A DNA stretch of 64,000 bases from Desulfuromonas sp. CSMB_57. Its GTDB lineage: Bacteria; Desulfobacterota; Desulfuromonadia; Desulfuromonadales; Syntrophotaleaceae. Every line of letters begins with the position of its first letter. Within the stretch, counting starts at the first letter, position 1. The position numbers and the translations under genes were made by a program. The stretch covers positions 32,069 to 96,068 of the forward strand of contig NZ_JAFCIY020000028.1 in the NCBI RefSeq assembly GCF_020194955.2, in the 5' to 3' direction. Below, piece by piece: positions 49,476 to 59,243 of the stretch. The notes under the pieces were generated by a model that saw nothing but the letters and a program-made list of their open reading frames with translations, had not been told where the DNA came from and searched no databases.

Positions 49476-50936
49476 TTAAAACGGCGCCTTGATCAGACTC
49501 CAGGTCGGACTGTTGATGGCCATGTCGATGTCCCGGGCGAAAACCGGGAAACCGTCGTAGGCGTGGTAGGGACCGGAATAGTCCCAGCTGTGCATCTGCC
49601 GGAAGGGGATGCCGGCTTTCTGGAAGACGTATTTTTCCTTGATGCCGCTGGCCACCAGGTCGGGCCGGAAGGTTTCCGCCCATTTCTCCAGTTCGATTTC
49701 CGAGGCGTCGTCGAAGATCAGGGTGCCTTTGGCCATCTCTTCGTAGGTGCGCTCATAATCGTCGTTGTGGGCGAACTCGTAACCGGCGGCGATGATTTCC
49801 ATGCCCAGATCTTCATAGGCGCCGATGGTATGGCGGGGACGCAGGCCGCCGACGAACAGCAGAACCCGTTTGCCCTCCAGGCGCGGACGGTACTCGTCGA
49901 TGACTCTCTGCATCCGCGGTTGGTACTCGGCGATGATCTTCTCGGCGTTTGCCTGAATCTTCTCGTCGAACCGGGCGGCGATGGCGCGCAGGCTGGCGGC
50001 GATCTTGGTCGGACCGAAGAAGTTGAACTCCATCCAGGGGATGCCGTACTTCTCTTCCATGACCTTGCACATGTAGTTCATGGAGCGGTAGCAGTGAATC
50101 AGGTTCAGCTTGACCTGATGGGTCGCGGCGATGTGCTCGATCTGGCCGTCACCGGTCCAGATGGCCCGGACCCGCAGGCCCAGTTCTTCGAGGATCTTTT
50201 TCGAGGCCCAGGCGTCGCCGCCGATGTTGTAGTCGCCGATCAGGGCGATGTCGTAGGGGCCCGGCGCATCGGCGAACTCGCGGGTGCCGATGATGTAGTC
50301 GCGGATGGTGTCGTTGGAGATGTGATGGCCCAGGGACTGGCTGACGCCGCGGAAGCCTTCACAGTTACAGGGCACCACCGGGATATCCAGCTCCTCCGCC
50401 GATTTCTTGGCCACGGCGTTGATGTCGTCGCCGATGAGGCCCACCGGGCATTCGGACAGCACCGAGATGCCCTTGGCGAGGGGGAACAGTTCGCGCACCT
50501 CGCGGCAGATGACTTCGAGCTTCTTGTCGCCGCCGTAGACGATGTCCTTTTCCTGAAAGTCGGAAGTGAACTGCATGCCGCTGAAGACATCCACGCCCAT
50601 GGTGCCTTCCACCAGGTTGCGGCGCGTGCCCCAGCTGTAGTAGCCGCAGCCCACCGGGCCATGGGAGATGTGCACCATGTCGCGGATCGGGCCCCAGACC
50701 ACGCCCTTGGCGCCGGCATAGGCGCAGCCGCGGGCGCTCATGACGCCCGGAACGGTCTTGCGGTTGGACTTGACCGCGCAGCCTTCCACGCCGGGGTCGT
50801 TGGCGGCCATGTGCGGGGCGCGTTTCTTGCGGGCTTTCTCCGGATAAAGTTCGAGCGTTTCCTCGATGAGTTCTTCGGTGGTTTTCTTCTCGATGCCCGC
50901 CAACGGGGGCCTGACCGCTTCGTTCTGCTTTTCCAT
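49476..50936 (-). CDS. nifD: Nitrogenase MoFe protein alpha subunit NifD
   Basis: A 486-aa subunit binding FeMo-co. P-cluster cysteines are C71, C97 and C163 ([33 protein letters not shown]). The cofactor ligands are C282 ([14 protein letters not shown]) and H449 ([16 protein letters not shown]). Q200 and H204 in [13 protein letters not shown] are the molybdenum-type active-site residues, so this is MoFe rather than V- or Fe-only nitrogenase. It follows nifH by 73 bp. Confidence 0.98.
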   Translation of the reverse strand: MEKQNEAVRPPLAGIEKKTTEELIEETLELYPEKARKKRAPHMAANDPGVEGCAVKSNRKTVPGVMSARGCAYAGAKGVVWGPIRDMVHISHGPVGCGYYSWGTRRNLVEGTMGVDVFSGMQFTSDFQEKDIVYGGDKKLEVICREVRELFPLAKGISVLSECPVGLIGDDINAVAKKSAEELDIPVVPCNCEGFRGVSQSLGHHISNDTIRDYIIGTREFADAPGPYDIALIGDYNIGGDAWASKKILEELGLRVRAIWTGDGQIEHIAATHQVKLNLIHCYRSMNYMCKVMEEKYGIPWMEFNFFGPTKIAASLRAIAARFDEKIQANAEKIIAEYQPRMQRVIDEYRPRLEGKRVLLFVGGLRPRHTIGAYEDLGMEIIAAGYEFAHNDDYERTYEEMAKGTLIFDDASEIELEKWAETFRPDLVASGIKEKYVFQKAGIPFRQMHSWDYSGPYHAYDGFPVFARDIDMAINSPTWSLIKAPF

Positions 50937-51009
50937 GTGTCGCTCCTGTGGTGATGGCTGAAGAGGGTGGCGGCCCGGCCGGCGGCCGCCATGCCCTCCT
51001 GGTGTTTTT

Positions 51010-51903
<894 letters not shown>

Positions 51904-51985
51904 TTAGGGTGTGGCCGCTGCGGGGCGGGCAAATCTGCCGGCGTGACCCTTGGACGTCGGATGGACCGTCCCGCGAAAAGCCTTG

Positions 51986-52027
51986 TAAATAAAAAATGCC
52001 CCACCCGGATTGCTGTCCGGATGGGGC
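51986..52027 (-). terminator. Intrinsic terminator in the nifH leader
   Basis: Leftward: GCCCCATCCGGA pairs with TCCGGGTGGGGC around the hexaloop CAGCAA, and ATTTTTTATTT follows. It lies about 100 bases before nifH and well after the promoter, so it must be overridden for nitrogenase synthesis. Confidence 0.88.
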
Positions 52028-52058
52028 GACTTTGCCCGTTGGGCGCCGCCGTGGCGCC
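52024..52058 (-). promoter_or_regulatory. ANTAR-type tandem hairpins in the nifH leader
   Basis: In the leftward transcript, hairpin 1 (52042-52058) has GGCGCC arms around ACGGC. Hairpin 2 (52024-52037) has GGGC and GCCC around the hexaloop AAAGUC, with A1 and G4 as in ANTAR antiterminator sites. The right arm of hairpin 2 is the first bases of the terminator's left arm, so the two structures exclude each other. Hairpin 1 has a five-base loop, one short of the norm. In Geobacter sulfurreducens nif genes are controlled by the ANTAR-type regulator GnfR; that protein is not in this window. Confidence 0.65.
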
Positions 52059-52175
52059 GTTCTTCTATGTACTGACCCGGTTTGCTCCGGGGGTTGCGTT
52101 GTAGCTGCGGTCCTGCCGTGGCATCATTGCCGCCAGCGCGGCCCTGCATCGTGCCGTGCGCTGTTGACTTACCCT

Positions 52176-52194
52176 ATTGCACTGGGCGTGCCAA
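52176..52194 (-). promoter_or_regulatory. Sigma-54 (-24/-12) promoter for nifHDK
   Basis: Leftward TTGGCACGCCCAGTGCAAT: TGGCAC, five bases, GTGCA, with GG and GC 10 bases apart. It is nearly identical in quality to the nifB promoter and shares the same G in the -12 box. The transcript should start near 52167. I see no TGT-N10-ACA NifA site upstream. Confidence 0.85.
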
Positions 52195-52335
52195 AGATGA
52201 AAAGTGCCGAAATTGGGCTTTGCCCGGGGGATAGAGGGAAATGCCTTGCCCTCTTTTTGGGGAGGATGGCTAAAATATGTGCAGATCAGGAAAAGGAGGT
52301 CGTGAAAAAAATAACCGCGTTTGCGCTCAAAACAG

Positions 52336-52372
52336 TTCTGCCCGCGGGACTCGGGGGGTCGCGCGGGCAGAA
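52336..52372 (-). terminator. Candidate terminator downstream of speA
   Basis: TTCTGCCCGCG (52336-52346) and its exact complement (52362-52372) form an 11-bp stem. On the leftward strand it is followed by CTGTTTTGAG, a weak T-run. It would end the speA transcript before the nifH promoter. The 672-bp stretch between nifH and speA also holds the nif leader and a MITE-like element. Confidence 0.5.
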
Positions 52373-52397
52373 GATCACCAGTTTGGCAAAGGAGGGC

Positions 52398-52560
52398 TAG
52401 TGTCCAGTGCGGTTAGCCGTGTCAAGAAATTCTGAGAGATTTTGGTTGCTGGCAAGGCGCGCCGACGCAGGCCTAGCCAGAGTTAAACCGAGAAGGCGGA
52501 ACGCAGCCAGCGACCAAAAGGCCCAGAATTTGAAGACAGGACTAACCGCACGGGACACTA
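52398..52560 (+). mobile_element. 163-bp MITE-like element at the 3' end of speA
   Basis: The ends TAGTGTCCAGTGCGGTTAG and CTAACCGCACGGGACACTA are inverted repeats matching at 18 of 19 positions. Inside, TTTTGGTTGCTGGC and GCCAGCGACCAAAA are a second inverted pair (13 of 14), so the element can fold end to end. No coding capacity is seen. CTAG is formed at both outer ends, which may reflect the target. The last three bases of the element provide the speA stop codon. Confidence 0.75.
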
Positions 52561-54471
52561 GATGCTGCCCAGGTAGGTATAGGAAACCAGGGCCTTGTCC
52601 AGCAGTTCCAGGAAATGGCTGGTCTCTTCGAAGTTGATCTTGCGGGAGGCCACGCCCTTTTCGAGGGTGTCCCGAACATGCTTGAGGATTTCCGGGCCCT
52701 TGTACTGCACGTACTTGAGGCTCTCCCAGACGGCATCGCCGTTGATGACGGTGTCGATCTTGTAATTGGTCTTCTTGTTGAACGTCACGTGCACGGCGTT
52801 GGTGTCGCCGAACAGGTTGTGCATGTCCCCCAGAATTTCCTGGTAGGCGCCGATGAGGAAGAAGCCGATATAGTAGTCTTCGTCATCCCGGATCTGGTGG
52901 ATGGGCAGAAACTTGGCCCGGCCGTTTTCCCCGACGAAGCTGGTAATCTCGCCGTCCGAGTCGCAAGTGATGTCGGCAATGGAGGCCATCACATCCGGCT
53001 TCTGGTTCAGGCGCTGGATGGGCACGATGGGAAACAGCTGATCGATGGCCCAGGAGTCCGGCAGCGACTGGAACAGGGAAAAATTGGCGAAGAAGGTCTG
53101 CCGCAGGCTCAGTTGGAAATTCTGCAACTCCTCCGGAATGATCTTCAGCCGTTCGATGATGCTGTTGATCTTGATGAAAATCTTGCTGCAGAGCCATTCG
53201 GCCAGGGCCCGGTCATGCAGGTTCAGATAGCCGAGGTTGAACAGGCTGACGGCTTCCTTGAACAGCTGCAGGGTGTCGTGGTAGTCCTCCCGCAGGGAGT
53301 AGCGGTCGAGGCTCTTGTAGATGTCGACCAGTTTCTTGACCGTGGGCGACAATTCTTCGGCCGTGGCCAGGGTTTCCTCAAAATCGGGCAGGGCATTCTG
53401 GGTATTGGTATTCAGAATGTTGGTGACCAGCACCGAATAATGGGCGACCGTCGCCCGGCCCGATTCGGAGATGATGTTGGGGCACTCCACGCCGGCCTGT
53501 TCGCAGACGTTCTTCACCTGGTAGATGACGTCGTTGGCGTATTCTTCGATGTTGTAGTTGACGCTGGAGAAATAGCTCGACTTGGAGCCGTCGTAATCAA
53601 CCCCGAGGCCGCCGCCGATATCGAGAAATTGCAACTCGTCCACGCCCATCTTGCGCATTTCCGCGTAGATCCGGGTGCCCTCGATGAGGGCGTTCTTGAT
53701 CTTGTCGATCTTGGTGATCTGGCTGCCGATATGGAAATGCAGCAATTTGACCGTGCCGAGCAGTTCCCGTTCCCGGAGCATTTCCACGGCGGCCAGCAGT
53801 TCGGAAATCTTCAGGCCGAACTTGGCGTCGTCACCGCCCGATGTCGACCATTTGCCGGTGCCCTTGGAAGAAAGCTTAACGCGGATGCCCAGCTTCGGCA
53901 CGATGCCGGTCTTCTCTGCCAGGGCCAGGATCTTTTCCAGTTCGAACAGCTTTTCGACGACGATGGTGATGTCGAAACCGATGCGGGTGGCGTAGAGGAC
54001 CATTTCGATGAAATCGTTGTCCTTGTAGCCGTTGCAGATGATGGGCAGGGTCTTGCCGGCGGCGAAGGAGATGGCTGCCACCAGTTCCGGTTTGGAGCCG
54101 ACTTCCAGGCCCATTTTGTGTTTTTTGCCGAACTCGGCGATGGCCTCCACCACCTGGCGCTGCTGGTTGACCTTGATGGGGTAAAAAGTCTGGTAGGTGG
54201 CCGGATATTCGTTTTCGGCGATGGCGTTTTTAAAGGCCCGGTTGATGGCGGCGATGCGCCCCTGCAGCACGTCCATGAAGCGCAGCAGGATGGGCGGTTT
54301 GATTTTGCGTTTGATCAGATCGTCTACCAGCACCCGCAGGTCGATGGAGTATTTGGAACAGGGCGAAGGATGGACACAGATGTGGCCCTTCTTGTTGATG
54401 GAAAAGAAGTCGTCTCCCCAGTTGGGCAGGTTGTAGATTTTGGCGGAGTCGTCGATGGACCAGCGTTCCAT
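52558..54471 (-). CDS. speA: Biosynthetic arginine decarboxylase SpeA
   Basis: A 637-aa PLP enzyme of the alanine-racemase fold that turns arginine into agmatine. It has YQTFYPIKVNQQRQVVEAI with the PLP-binding Lys, GLEVGSKPELVAAI, LLHFHIGSQITKIDKIKNAL, FLDIGGGLGVDYDGSKSS, and the C-terminal LVSYTYLGSI close to the usual family end. The ATG at 54471 (MERWSIDDSAKIYN) fits homologues and has GGTGA 5 bases before it; 54477 is possible. The stop codon lies inside an inserted repeat. It starts the polyamine pathway. Confidence 0.96.
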   Translation of the reverse strand: MERWSIDDSAKIYNLPNWGDDFFSINKKGHICVHPSPCSKYSIDLRVLVDDLIKRKIKPPILLRFMDVLQGRIAAINRAFKNAIAENEYPATYQTFYPIKVNQQRQVVEAIAEFGKKHKMGLEVGSKPELVAAISFAAGKTLPIICNGYKDNDFIEMVLYATRIGFDITIVVEKLFELEKILALAEKTGIVPKLGIRVKLSSKGTGKWSTSGGDDAKFGLKISELLAAVEMLRERELLGTVKLLHFHIGSQITKIDKIKNALIEGTRIYAEMRKMGVDELQFLDIGGGLGVDYDGSKSSYFSSVNYNIEEYANDVIYQVKNVCEQAGVECPNIISESGRATVAHYSVLVTNILNTNTQNALPDFEETLATAEELSPTVKKLVDIYKSLDRYSLREDYHDTLQLFKEAVSLFNLGYLNLHDRALAEWLCSKIFIKINSIIERLKIIPEELQNFQLSLRQTFFANFSLFQSLPDSWAIDQLFPIVPIQRLNQKPDVMASIADITCDSDGEITSFVGENGRAKFLPIHQIRDDEDYYIGFFLIGAYQEILGDMHNLFGDTNAVHVTFNKKTNYKIDTVINGDAVWESLKYVQYKGPEILKHVRDTLEKGVASRKINFEETSHFLELLDKALVSYTYLGSI

Positions 54472-54540
54472 GGGCATCACCAGTTGGGTTATTGATGGAC
54501 AATTTGCGGACATGTTGCGCGCGCCCGCCAAACAACGTGC

Positions 54541-55695
54541 TTACGAAAGTCGGCCCTTGAAATCCTCGTAGCCGAAACTGCGCACCACCTGCAATGTCCC
54601 GGTCTCCGGCTCGTAGGTGCACAGATGGGGATGCTGGATGCCGTTGAAGGTAGTGGTTTTAACCATGGTGTAATGGGCCATGTCGAGAAAGGCCAACCGC
54701 TGGCCGGGCTCCAGGGGTTGCTCGAAGGACCAATCGCCGATGATGTCGCCGGCCAGGCACGACGGCCCGGCCAAACGATAGGCATGGGGTTTGTCGCCGG
54801 GATCGTGTCCGTTCAGGATGCCGGGGCGATAGGGCATTTCCAGCACGTCCGGCATGTGACAGGTGGCCGACACGTCGAGGATGGCGATGTCGCCCTGATT
54901 GTGCACCACGTCCAGCACCTCGCTGACCAGCACGCCGGTGCCGATGGCGATGGCTTCGCCCGGTTCCAGGTAGACCTGCACCCCGTACTTGCCCTGGAAA
55001 TAGCGGATCAGTTCCACCAGCCCGTCAATGTCGTAGCCCTCGCGGGTGATATGGTGCCCACCGCCGAGGTTGAGCCACTTCATGTCCGGCAAAAAGGCGC
55101 CGAACTTTTCCTCGAAGACCTTCGCGGTGCGGGCCAGGGGCTCGAACAGGTGCTCGCACAGGGTATGAAAATGCAGGCCCTCGACGCCCTCCAGGCTGCG
55201 GCCCTCGAACTCCGCCCGCCGAATGCCGAGGCGTGAACCGGGCGCGCAGGGATCGTACAGCGGGGTGTGGCCTTCCGAGTGTTCGGGGTTGACCCGCAGC
55301 CCAACGGAAACCCGGCCCCGCTCCTTGTGCCACAGGGGACGAAAACGTTCCAGCTGGGCGAAGGAATTGAACACCAGATGGTTGGACAGGCCGAGCAGTT
55401 CCACCACGTCGCCGGGCTTGAAGGCGGCGGCGAAACTGTGTACCTCGCGGCCGAACTCCTGCCGGCCGAGGCGGGCCTCCCAGGGTGAACTGGCGCAGAC
55501 CCCGTGCAGGGTTTCGCGGATCAGGGGGAAGACGCTCCACATGGCAAAGGCTTTCAGCGCCAGCAGAATCTTCGCGCCGCTGCGCTGCTGCACCGCGTCC
55601 AGGATCGCCAGGTTATGGCGCAGGCGCCCCAAATCGACCACATAGGCCGGCGAGGGCGCCAGTTCCATAATTTTCGGGATATCGATACCGGTCAT
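54541..55695 (-). CDS. nspC: Carboxynorspermidine/carboxyspermidine decarboxylase NspC
   Basis: A 384-aa PLP decarboxylase making norspermidine or spermidine. ILLALKAFAMWSVFPLI carries the PLP Lys, LHFHTLCEHLFEPLART and WLNLGGGHHITREGYD bind the cofactor, and AGPSCLAGDIIGDWSF holds the catalytic Cys. It works directly after carboxynorspermidine synthase (55949-57148). Clear ribosome sites are lacking before the ATG; heptamer repeats lie just upstream. Confidence 0.95.
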   Translation of the reverse strand: MTGIDIPKIMELAPSPAYVVDLGRLRHNLAILDAVQQRSGAKILLALKAFAMWSVFPLIRETLHGVCASSPWEARLGRQEFGREVHSFAAAFKPGDVVELLGLSNHLVFNSFAQLERFRPLWHKERGRVSVGLRVNPEHSEGHTPLYDPCAPGSRLGIRRAEFEGRSLEGVEGLHFHTLCEHLFEPLARTAKVFEEKFGAFLPDMKWLNLGGGHHITREGYDIDGLVELIRYFQGKYGVQVYLEPGEAIAIGTGVLVSEVLDVVHNQGDIAILDVSATCHMPDVLEMPYRPGILNGHDPGDKPHAYRLAGPSCLAGDIIGDWSFEQPLEPGQRLAFLDMAHYTMVKTTTFNGIQHPHLCTYEPETGTLQVVRSFGYEDFKGRLS

Positions 55696-55714
55696 GGTTT
55701 CAAGGGCAGGCTGA

Positions 55715-55758
55715 AGGCTGAAAAAAAGACTGAAGGCTGAAGACTGAGGGCTGAAGGA
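55715..55758 (+). repeat. Degenerate CTGAAG heptamer repeat upstream of nspC
   Basis: Successive heptamers ACTGAAG, GCTGAAG, ACTGAGG and GCTGAAG, with GCTGAAG copies before them. They are the same unit as at 38248-38316 read on the opposite strand. Two further diverged CCTTCGG/CTTCAG copies occur near 55910-55945 in the same 253-bp gap. Nothing else is identifiable in that gap. Confidence 0.65.
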
Positions 55759-55948
55759 AAACCCTGAGTCATTTATTTGCCGTCCGCTTCAGATTCGACC
55801 TTCTCCTGGGTTACGGCAGGCTGAGGGCTGCAGAAATACCGCCTCAACCTGCCGACAAGGTTTTTGATTACATTTTCAACAAACCGAGGGCCGCAGAGAA
55901 CATTTTGCCTTTACTTACAGCCTTCGGACTTCAGCCTTCGGACTCACT

Positions 55949-57148
55949 TCACAATTCCGGCCAGTCGCCGCCGTCGACCACCACCGTCGGCAGGCCCATG
56001 GGACCGAGCACCTCGAGGAACAGTTCGGGATCGAACTGCTCCATGTTGAACACCCCGGAGCCGCGCCACTTGCCGGTCAGCATCATGATGCCGCCGACCG
56101 CCGCCGGCACGCCGGTGGTGTAGCTGATGGCCTGGGAGTTGGTCTCCTGGTAGCATGCCTGGTGGTCGCAGATGTTGTAGATGTAGACCTGCTTGCGCCG
56201 GCCGTCCTTGATGCCGCGGGCAATGACGCCGATGCAGGTCTTGCCCTTGGTCAGCGGACCGAGGCTGCCGGGGTCCGGCAGCAGGGCCTTGAGGAACTGG
56301 ATGGGCACGATCTTCTGACCCTGGAATTCCACCTCGTCGATGCGGGTCATGCCGACATTTTGCAGTACCTCAAGATGCTTGAGGTAGTTGTCGGAGAAGG
56401 TCATCCAGAACTGGGCCTTTTTGATGGTTGGGATGTGCTTGACCAGGGACTCCATCTCTTCGTGGTAGAGCCGGTAAATGTTCATGGGCCCGATGCCGTC
56501 GGGGAAATCGAACACCCGCTTGGTGGACAGGGGCGGCGTCTCCACCCAGTCACCGTTCTCCCAGTGGCGGCAGGTTGCCGTCACCTCGCGAATGTTGATT
56601 TCCGGGTTGAAATTGGTGGCGAACGGCTGGCCGTGGCTGCCGGCATTGGCGTCGATGATGTCCAGTTCGTGAATCTCGTCCAGGTACTTCTTCGCCGCCA
56701 AGGCGGTGTAGACGTTCGTCACCCCGGGGTCGAAGCCGCTGCCGAGGAGGGCCATGATGCCCTTTTCGACAAAGCGGTCATGGTAGGCCCATTGCCAACT
56801 GTACTCGAACTTGGCGGTTTCGACGGGCTCGTAGTTGGCGGTGTCCAGGTAGTCTACGCCCGTTTCCAGGCAGGCGTCCATGATGGTCAGATCCTGGTAG
56901 GGCAGGGCCACGTTGATGACCAGTTGCGGCTGTTCCTGTTTGATCAAGGCCACCAGCTCCGGCACGTTGTCGGCGTCGACGCGGGCGGTCTTGATGGGGA
57001 AATGGGGAATTTCCGCTGCGATGGCGTCACACTTGGACTGGGTCCGGGACGCCAGGGTAATGGCGGTAAAGACATCCTTCGCCTGCGCGCATTTGTGGAC
57101 CACCACCCGGCCGACGCCACCTGCACCGATAATCAGCACTTTGCTCAT
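55949..57148 (-). CDS. Carboxynorspermidine/carboxyspermidine synthase (saccharopine dehydrogenase-like)
   Basis: A 399-aa NADPH-dependent enzyme that joins aspartate semialdehyde with putrescine or diaminopropane. VLIIGAGGVGRVVVHKCAQ is the Rossmann nucleotide site. LVINVALPYQDLTIMDACLE and DTANYEPVETAKFEYSWQW, then GSGFDPGVTNVYTAL, are typical of this group. Together with speA and nspC it gives the carboxyspermidine route. ATG at 57148 (AAGGAG nine bases upstream) or 57154. A gene for agmatine hydrolysis is not in the window. Confidence 0.93.
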   Translation of the reverse strand: MSKVLIIGAGGVGRVVVHKCAQAKDVFTAITLASRTQSKCDAIAAEIPHFPIKTARVDADNVPELVALIKQEQPQLVINVALPYQDLTIMDACLETGVDYLDTANYEPVETAKFEYSWQWAYHDRFVEKGIMALLGSGFDPGVTNVYTALAAKKYLDEIHELDIIDANAGSHGQPFATNFNPEINIREVTATCRHWENGDWVETPPLSTKRVFDFPDGIGPMNIYRLYHEEMESLVKHIPTIKKAQFWMTFSDNYLKHLEVLQNVGMTRIDEVEFQGQKIVPIQFLKALLPDPGSLGPLTKGKTCIGVIARGIKDGRRKQVYIYNICDHQACYQETNSQAISYTTGVPAAVGGIMMLTGKWRGSGVFNMEQFDPELFLEVLGPMGLPTVVVDGGDWPEL

Positions 57149-57205
57149 GGTCATATTCTCCTTCTTTGCCCCTGCGAAGCTGCGACGTGAACCTTCTGTC
57201 TCAAC

Positions 57206-57760
57206 CTAACGGCTCTTGTAGTCAAAGGTGGGCGGAGTCACCACCCACAGGATTTTGGCCGGCCCTTTGCCGATGTTTTTGACCGCATGGCGGCGGTCGG
57301 AGGTGAAATAGAAGCATTCGTCCTTTTTCACCGTATAGATTTTGTCGTCCAGACGCACCTGGATGCGGCCCGCCACGACGTAGCCGAATTCCTCGCCTTC
57401 GTGGAAATCCTGTTCGTCCATTTCCGCGCCGGGCTCCAGGGTCACCAGGGCCGGGTCCATTTCGCGGTTCTGGGCGCCGGGCACCAGCAACTCCACCCGT
57501 ACCGGCCCGTCCTCGCCTGTGGGCCGGACGCGGGCCTTGGCGCCGAACACCACCTCGGCATCCGTCGGCTCGGTGAAAAACTCCTGCATGCTGACCCCGA
57601 GGACATCGAGGATGTCCTTGAGGGTGGCGATGGACGGACAGGCGGTGTCGTTTTCCAGTTGGGAGATATACCCCTTGGTCAGGTCGGCCCGGCCGGCCAG
57701 CTCTTCCTGCGTCAGGGAATTGCTCATCCGCAGGCGCTTGAGTTTTTCTCCGATGTTCAA
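57206..57760 (-). CDS. XRE-family regulator with C-terminal cupin domain
   Basis: A 184-aa regulator. The helix-turn-helix is at about 5-60 (LTQEELAGRADLTKGYISQLEND). A cupin domain fills about 105-178 (EQDFHEGEEFGYVVAGRIQVRL, KKDECFYFTSDRRHAVKN). The layout is PuuR/SinR-like, often controlling polyamine or amino acid genes, in agreement with the downstream pathway. The start is TTG at 57760, with GGAG six bases upstream; a TTG at 57778 is the alternative. Confidence 0.87.
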   Translation of the reverse strand: MNIGEKLKRLRMSNSLTQEELAGRADLTKGYISQLENDTACPSIATLKDILDVLGVSMQEFFTEPTDAEVVFGAKARVRPTGEDGPVRVELLVPGAQNREMDPALVTLEPGAEMDEQDFHEGEEFGYVVAGRIQVRLDDKIYTVKKDECFYFTSDRRHAVKNIGKGPAKILWVVTPPTFDYKSR

Positions 57761-57842
57761 ACGGGGCTCCGCATTCAAGAGTACCAGCCGGACGCGGCCT
57801 GGAAAGGTTTTTTCCGGCCTGGCGGCAGAAAAACAGGGGCTG

Positions 57843-57870
57843 ATTCTAGGGCCTTTTGAATATTTGTCAA
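57843..57870 (-). promoter_or_regulatory. Sigma-70 promoter for the XRE-cupin gene
   Basis: Leftward TTGACA (57865-57870), 16 bases, TAGAAT (57843-57848). It is close to consensus and about 80 bases before the gene; the polyamine genes downstream may share it. Confidence 0.65.
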
Positions 57871-57877
57871 TAGCAAA

Positions 57878-57894
57878 GTTTAGGTATTATAAAC
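57878..57894. promoter_or_regulatory. Inverted repeat GTTTA-N7-TAAAC, possible operator
   Basis: A 17-bp dyad just upstream of the -35 box of the XRE-cupin promoter. Its place and symmetry suit a dimeric helix-turn-helix protein acting on its own gene. The rest of the 268-bp gap to the amidohydrolase gene shows nothing I can name. Confidence 0.45.
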
Positions 57895-58028
57895 TAAATG
57901 AATAGCGGCGTCAGCTGGAAGAGGAAGAGCCGACGGCGAAGTCGGATTTCCGTAACCGGCGGTGCCCGAGCAGAAAATCATCAGATCATCAGATTGGAAT
58001 GTGGATGAGGTGAGGTTTCAACCTGTCT

Positions 58029-59030
58029 TCAAACAACGCCCAACAGGGCAGCAGTATTGCCCAGCACTTGTGGCGGCAGGCCGAGGGCCAGTTTCAGGTG
58101 CAGATCCTGGTCCCAGGGGTTGTCGAGGGCGGCCAGGCGCCGGAGGGTGCCCAGGGGCAGGCGCCCCAATTGGAACCAGGGCGAGCACAGGCCGGTACGG
58201 GGCAGGGGCATGTCGGTGCCGTAATGCAGCCGCTGGTGGAATTCTTCATGGCGCAGAACACGCCGCAGGTGGCCGAGGCGATTGAGTTGGGTCAGGGCCG
58301 AGATGTCGCCGTGCAGGTTGGGATGGCGGTGCATCAGCTTCAGGAACCGCTCGAAGTTGGGTTGTCCCTGATTGCGGCCGTTGCTGGCGCAATGGGCGGC
58401 GATAACGGTGACGCCCTGCTCCAGGGGCAGGCGCAACCGTTCCGGGTCGGCCAGGTGATCGTCCGCCCGGGTAAAGGATCCCTCCTCGCCGGTGTGGCTG
58501 AGCAGCGGCAGTTTCAGTTCCGCCAGACGGCGATAGAAGGGCACCAGGTCGGGCTGGGCCGGATCGATATTCTGGATGGAAGGCAGCCACTTCACCAGCA
58601 CCGCGCCGCTTTCAACCGCCCGGTCGAGGCGCTCCAGGGCATCGGGGCGCCGGGGATGGATGCTGGCACCGAACAGCAGGTTGGGATGCTGGCGGCAGGC
58701 CCGGGCGATGAACTCGTCGGGGATGTAGAGTTCCGTGCGGTGTTCGTCAAGGCTTCCGCAGCCGTCAATGACGCCGTCGAGGGCGAAAACCACCGCCTTG
58801 TCGACGAAGCGGGATTCCGCCAGGCGCCGGGACATGCGGCTGAGCACCAGCATGTCCCCGGCGGTTTCCAATGCCTCGACGGTGACTTCGAAGGCTTGCA
58901 GATAACGGCGGAACTTCCAGCTTTGGCGCAGGCGCGGTGCGATGCGGCAACCGCTGCCGCCGGCGCCGATGCCGGCCCCGTGGCAGTGGATGTCGATAAC
59001 GGGGGCGGCGGGAATGAATGGCGAGGTCAT
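58029..59030 (-). CDS. Amidohydrolase (TatD/amidohydrolase-2-like) family protein
   Basis: A 333-aa TIM-barrel metal-dependent hydrolase. The N-terminal PVIDIHCHGAGIGAGGSG supplies the HxH metal ligands. LFGASIHPRRPDALERLDRA and VLVKWLPSIQNIDP are barrel strands, LPLLSHTGEEGSF and VIAAHCASNG give further His ligands, and LHYGTDMPLPRTG the Asp. Substrate cannot be named. It is divergent from the patatin operon. Confidence 0.83.
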   Translation of the reverse strand: MTSPFIPAAPVIDIHCHGAGIGAGGSGCRIAPRLRQSWKFRRYLQAFEVTVEALETAGDMLVLSRMSRRLAESRFVDKAVVFALDGVIDGCGSLDEHRTELYIPDEFIARACRQHPNLLFGASIHPRRPDALERLDRAVESGAVLVKWLPSIQNIDPAQPDLVPFYRRLAELKLPLLSHTGEEGSFTRADDHLADPERLRLPLEQGVTVIAAHCASNGRNQGQPNFERFLKLMHRHPNLHGDISALTQLNRLGHLRRVLRHEEFHQRLHYGTDMPLPRTGLCSPWFQLGRLPLGTLRRLAALDNPWDQDLHLKLALGLPPQVLGNTAALLGVV

Positions 59031-59103
59031 GGCCGGGACTCCGTGGCGGGGTGGCGGTCGGTGAGCCCATCCGGCTCGAGAATTATCACCGACAGGAAAC
59101 TGT

Positions 59104-59133
59104 TTGACAAGTTACAATATTTGTCGATATTTA
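59104..59133 (+). promoter_or_regulatory. Candidate promoter for the patatin leader transcript
   Basis: TTGACA at 59104-59109 followed after 16 to 18 bases by GATATT or TATTTA. It lies in an AT-rich stretch, pointing at the terminator at 59205-59243 and the patatin gene. Confidence 0.5.
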
Positions 59134-59204
59134 TGAAGGGTGTTTTTATTTGCAGGTTGAAAGGGCCCATGGTGGACAAACCGTCTGCACGTTCAGGTTG
59201 GAAG

Positions 59205-59243
59205 GCCGCCAGGCCGGAATTGCTCCGGTCGGCGGCTTTTTTT
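59205..59243 (+). terminator. Intrinsic terminator in the patatin leader
   Basis: GCCGCC, GG and CCGGA pair with TCCGG, TC and GGCGGC around ATTGC with one bulged A; seven Ts follow. It lies 33 bp before the patatin start, so the transcript from the upstream promoter would be a 100-nt RNA unless read through. Confidence 0.8.

Noticed and set aside
49476..50936. Possibility of vanadium or iron-only nitrogenase
   Set aside because: Active-site residues Q200/H204, ligands C282/H449, and absence of a G subunit gene point to MoFe; modABC and nifV agree.
52266..52400. A 44-codon plus-strand frame (MAKICADQEKEVVKK) upstream of nifH
   Set aside because: Its end coincides with the repeat terminus and its body includes the 52336-52372 hairpin; ribosome-site spacing is poor. 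Not supported as a gene.
52615..54495. A 626-codon open frame on the plus strand opposite speA
   Set aside because: It mirrors speA in a GC-rich, stop-poor antisense frame; composition is repetitive Val/Asp/Gly/Leu/Gln and there is no domain or ribosome site.
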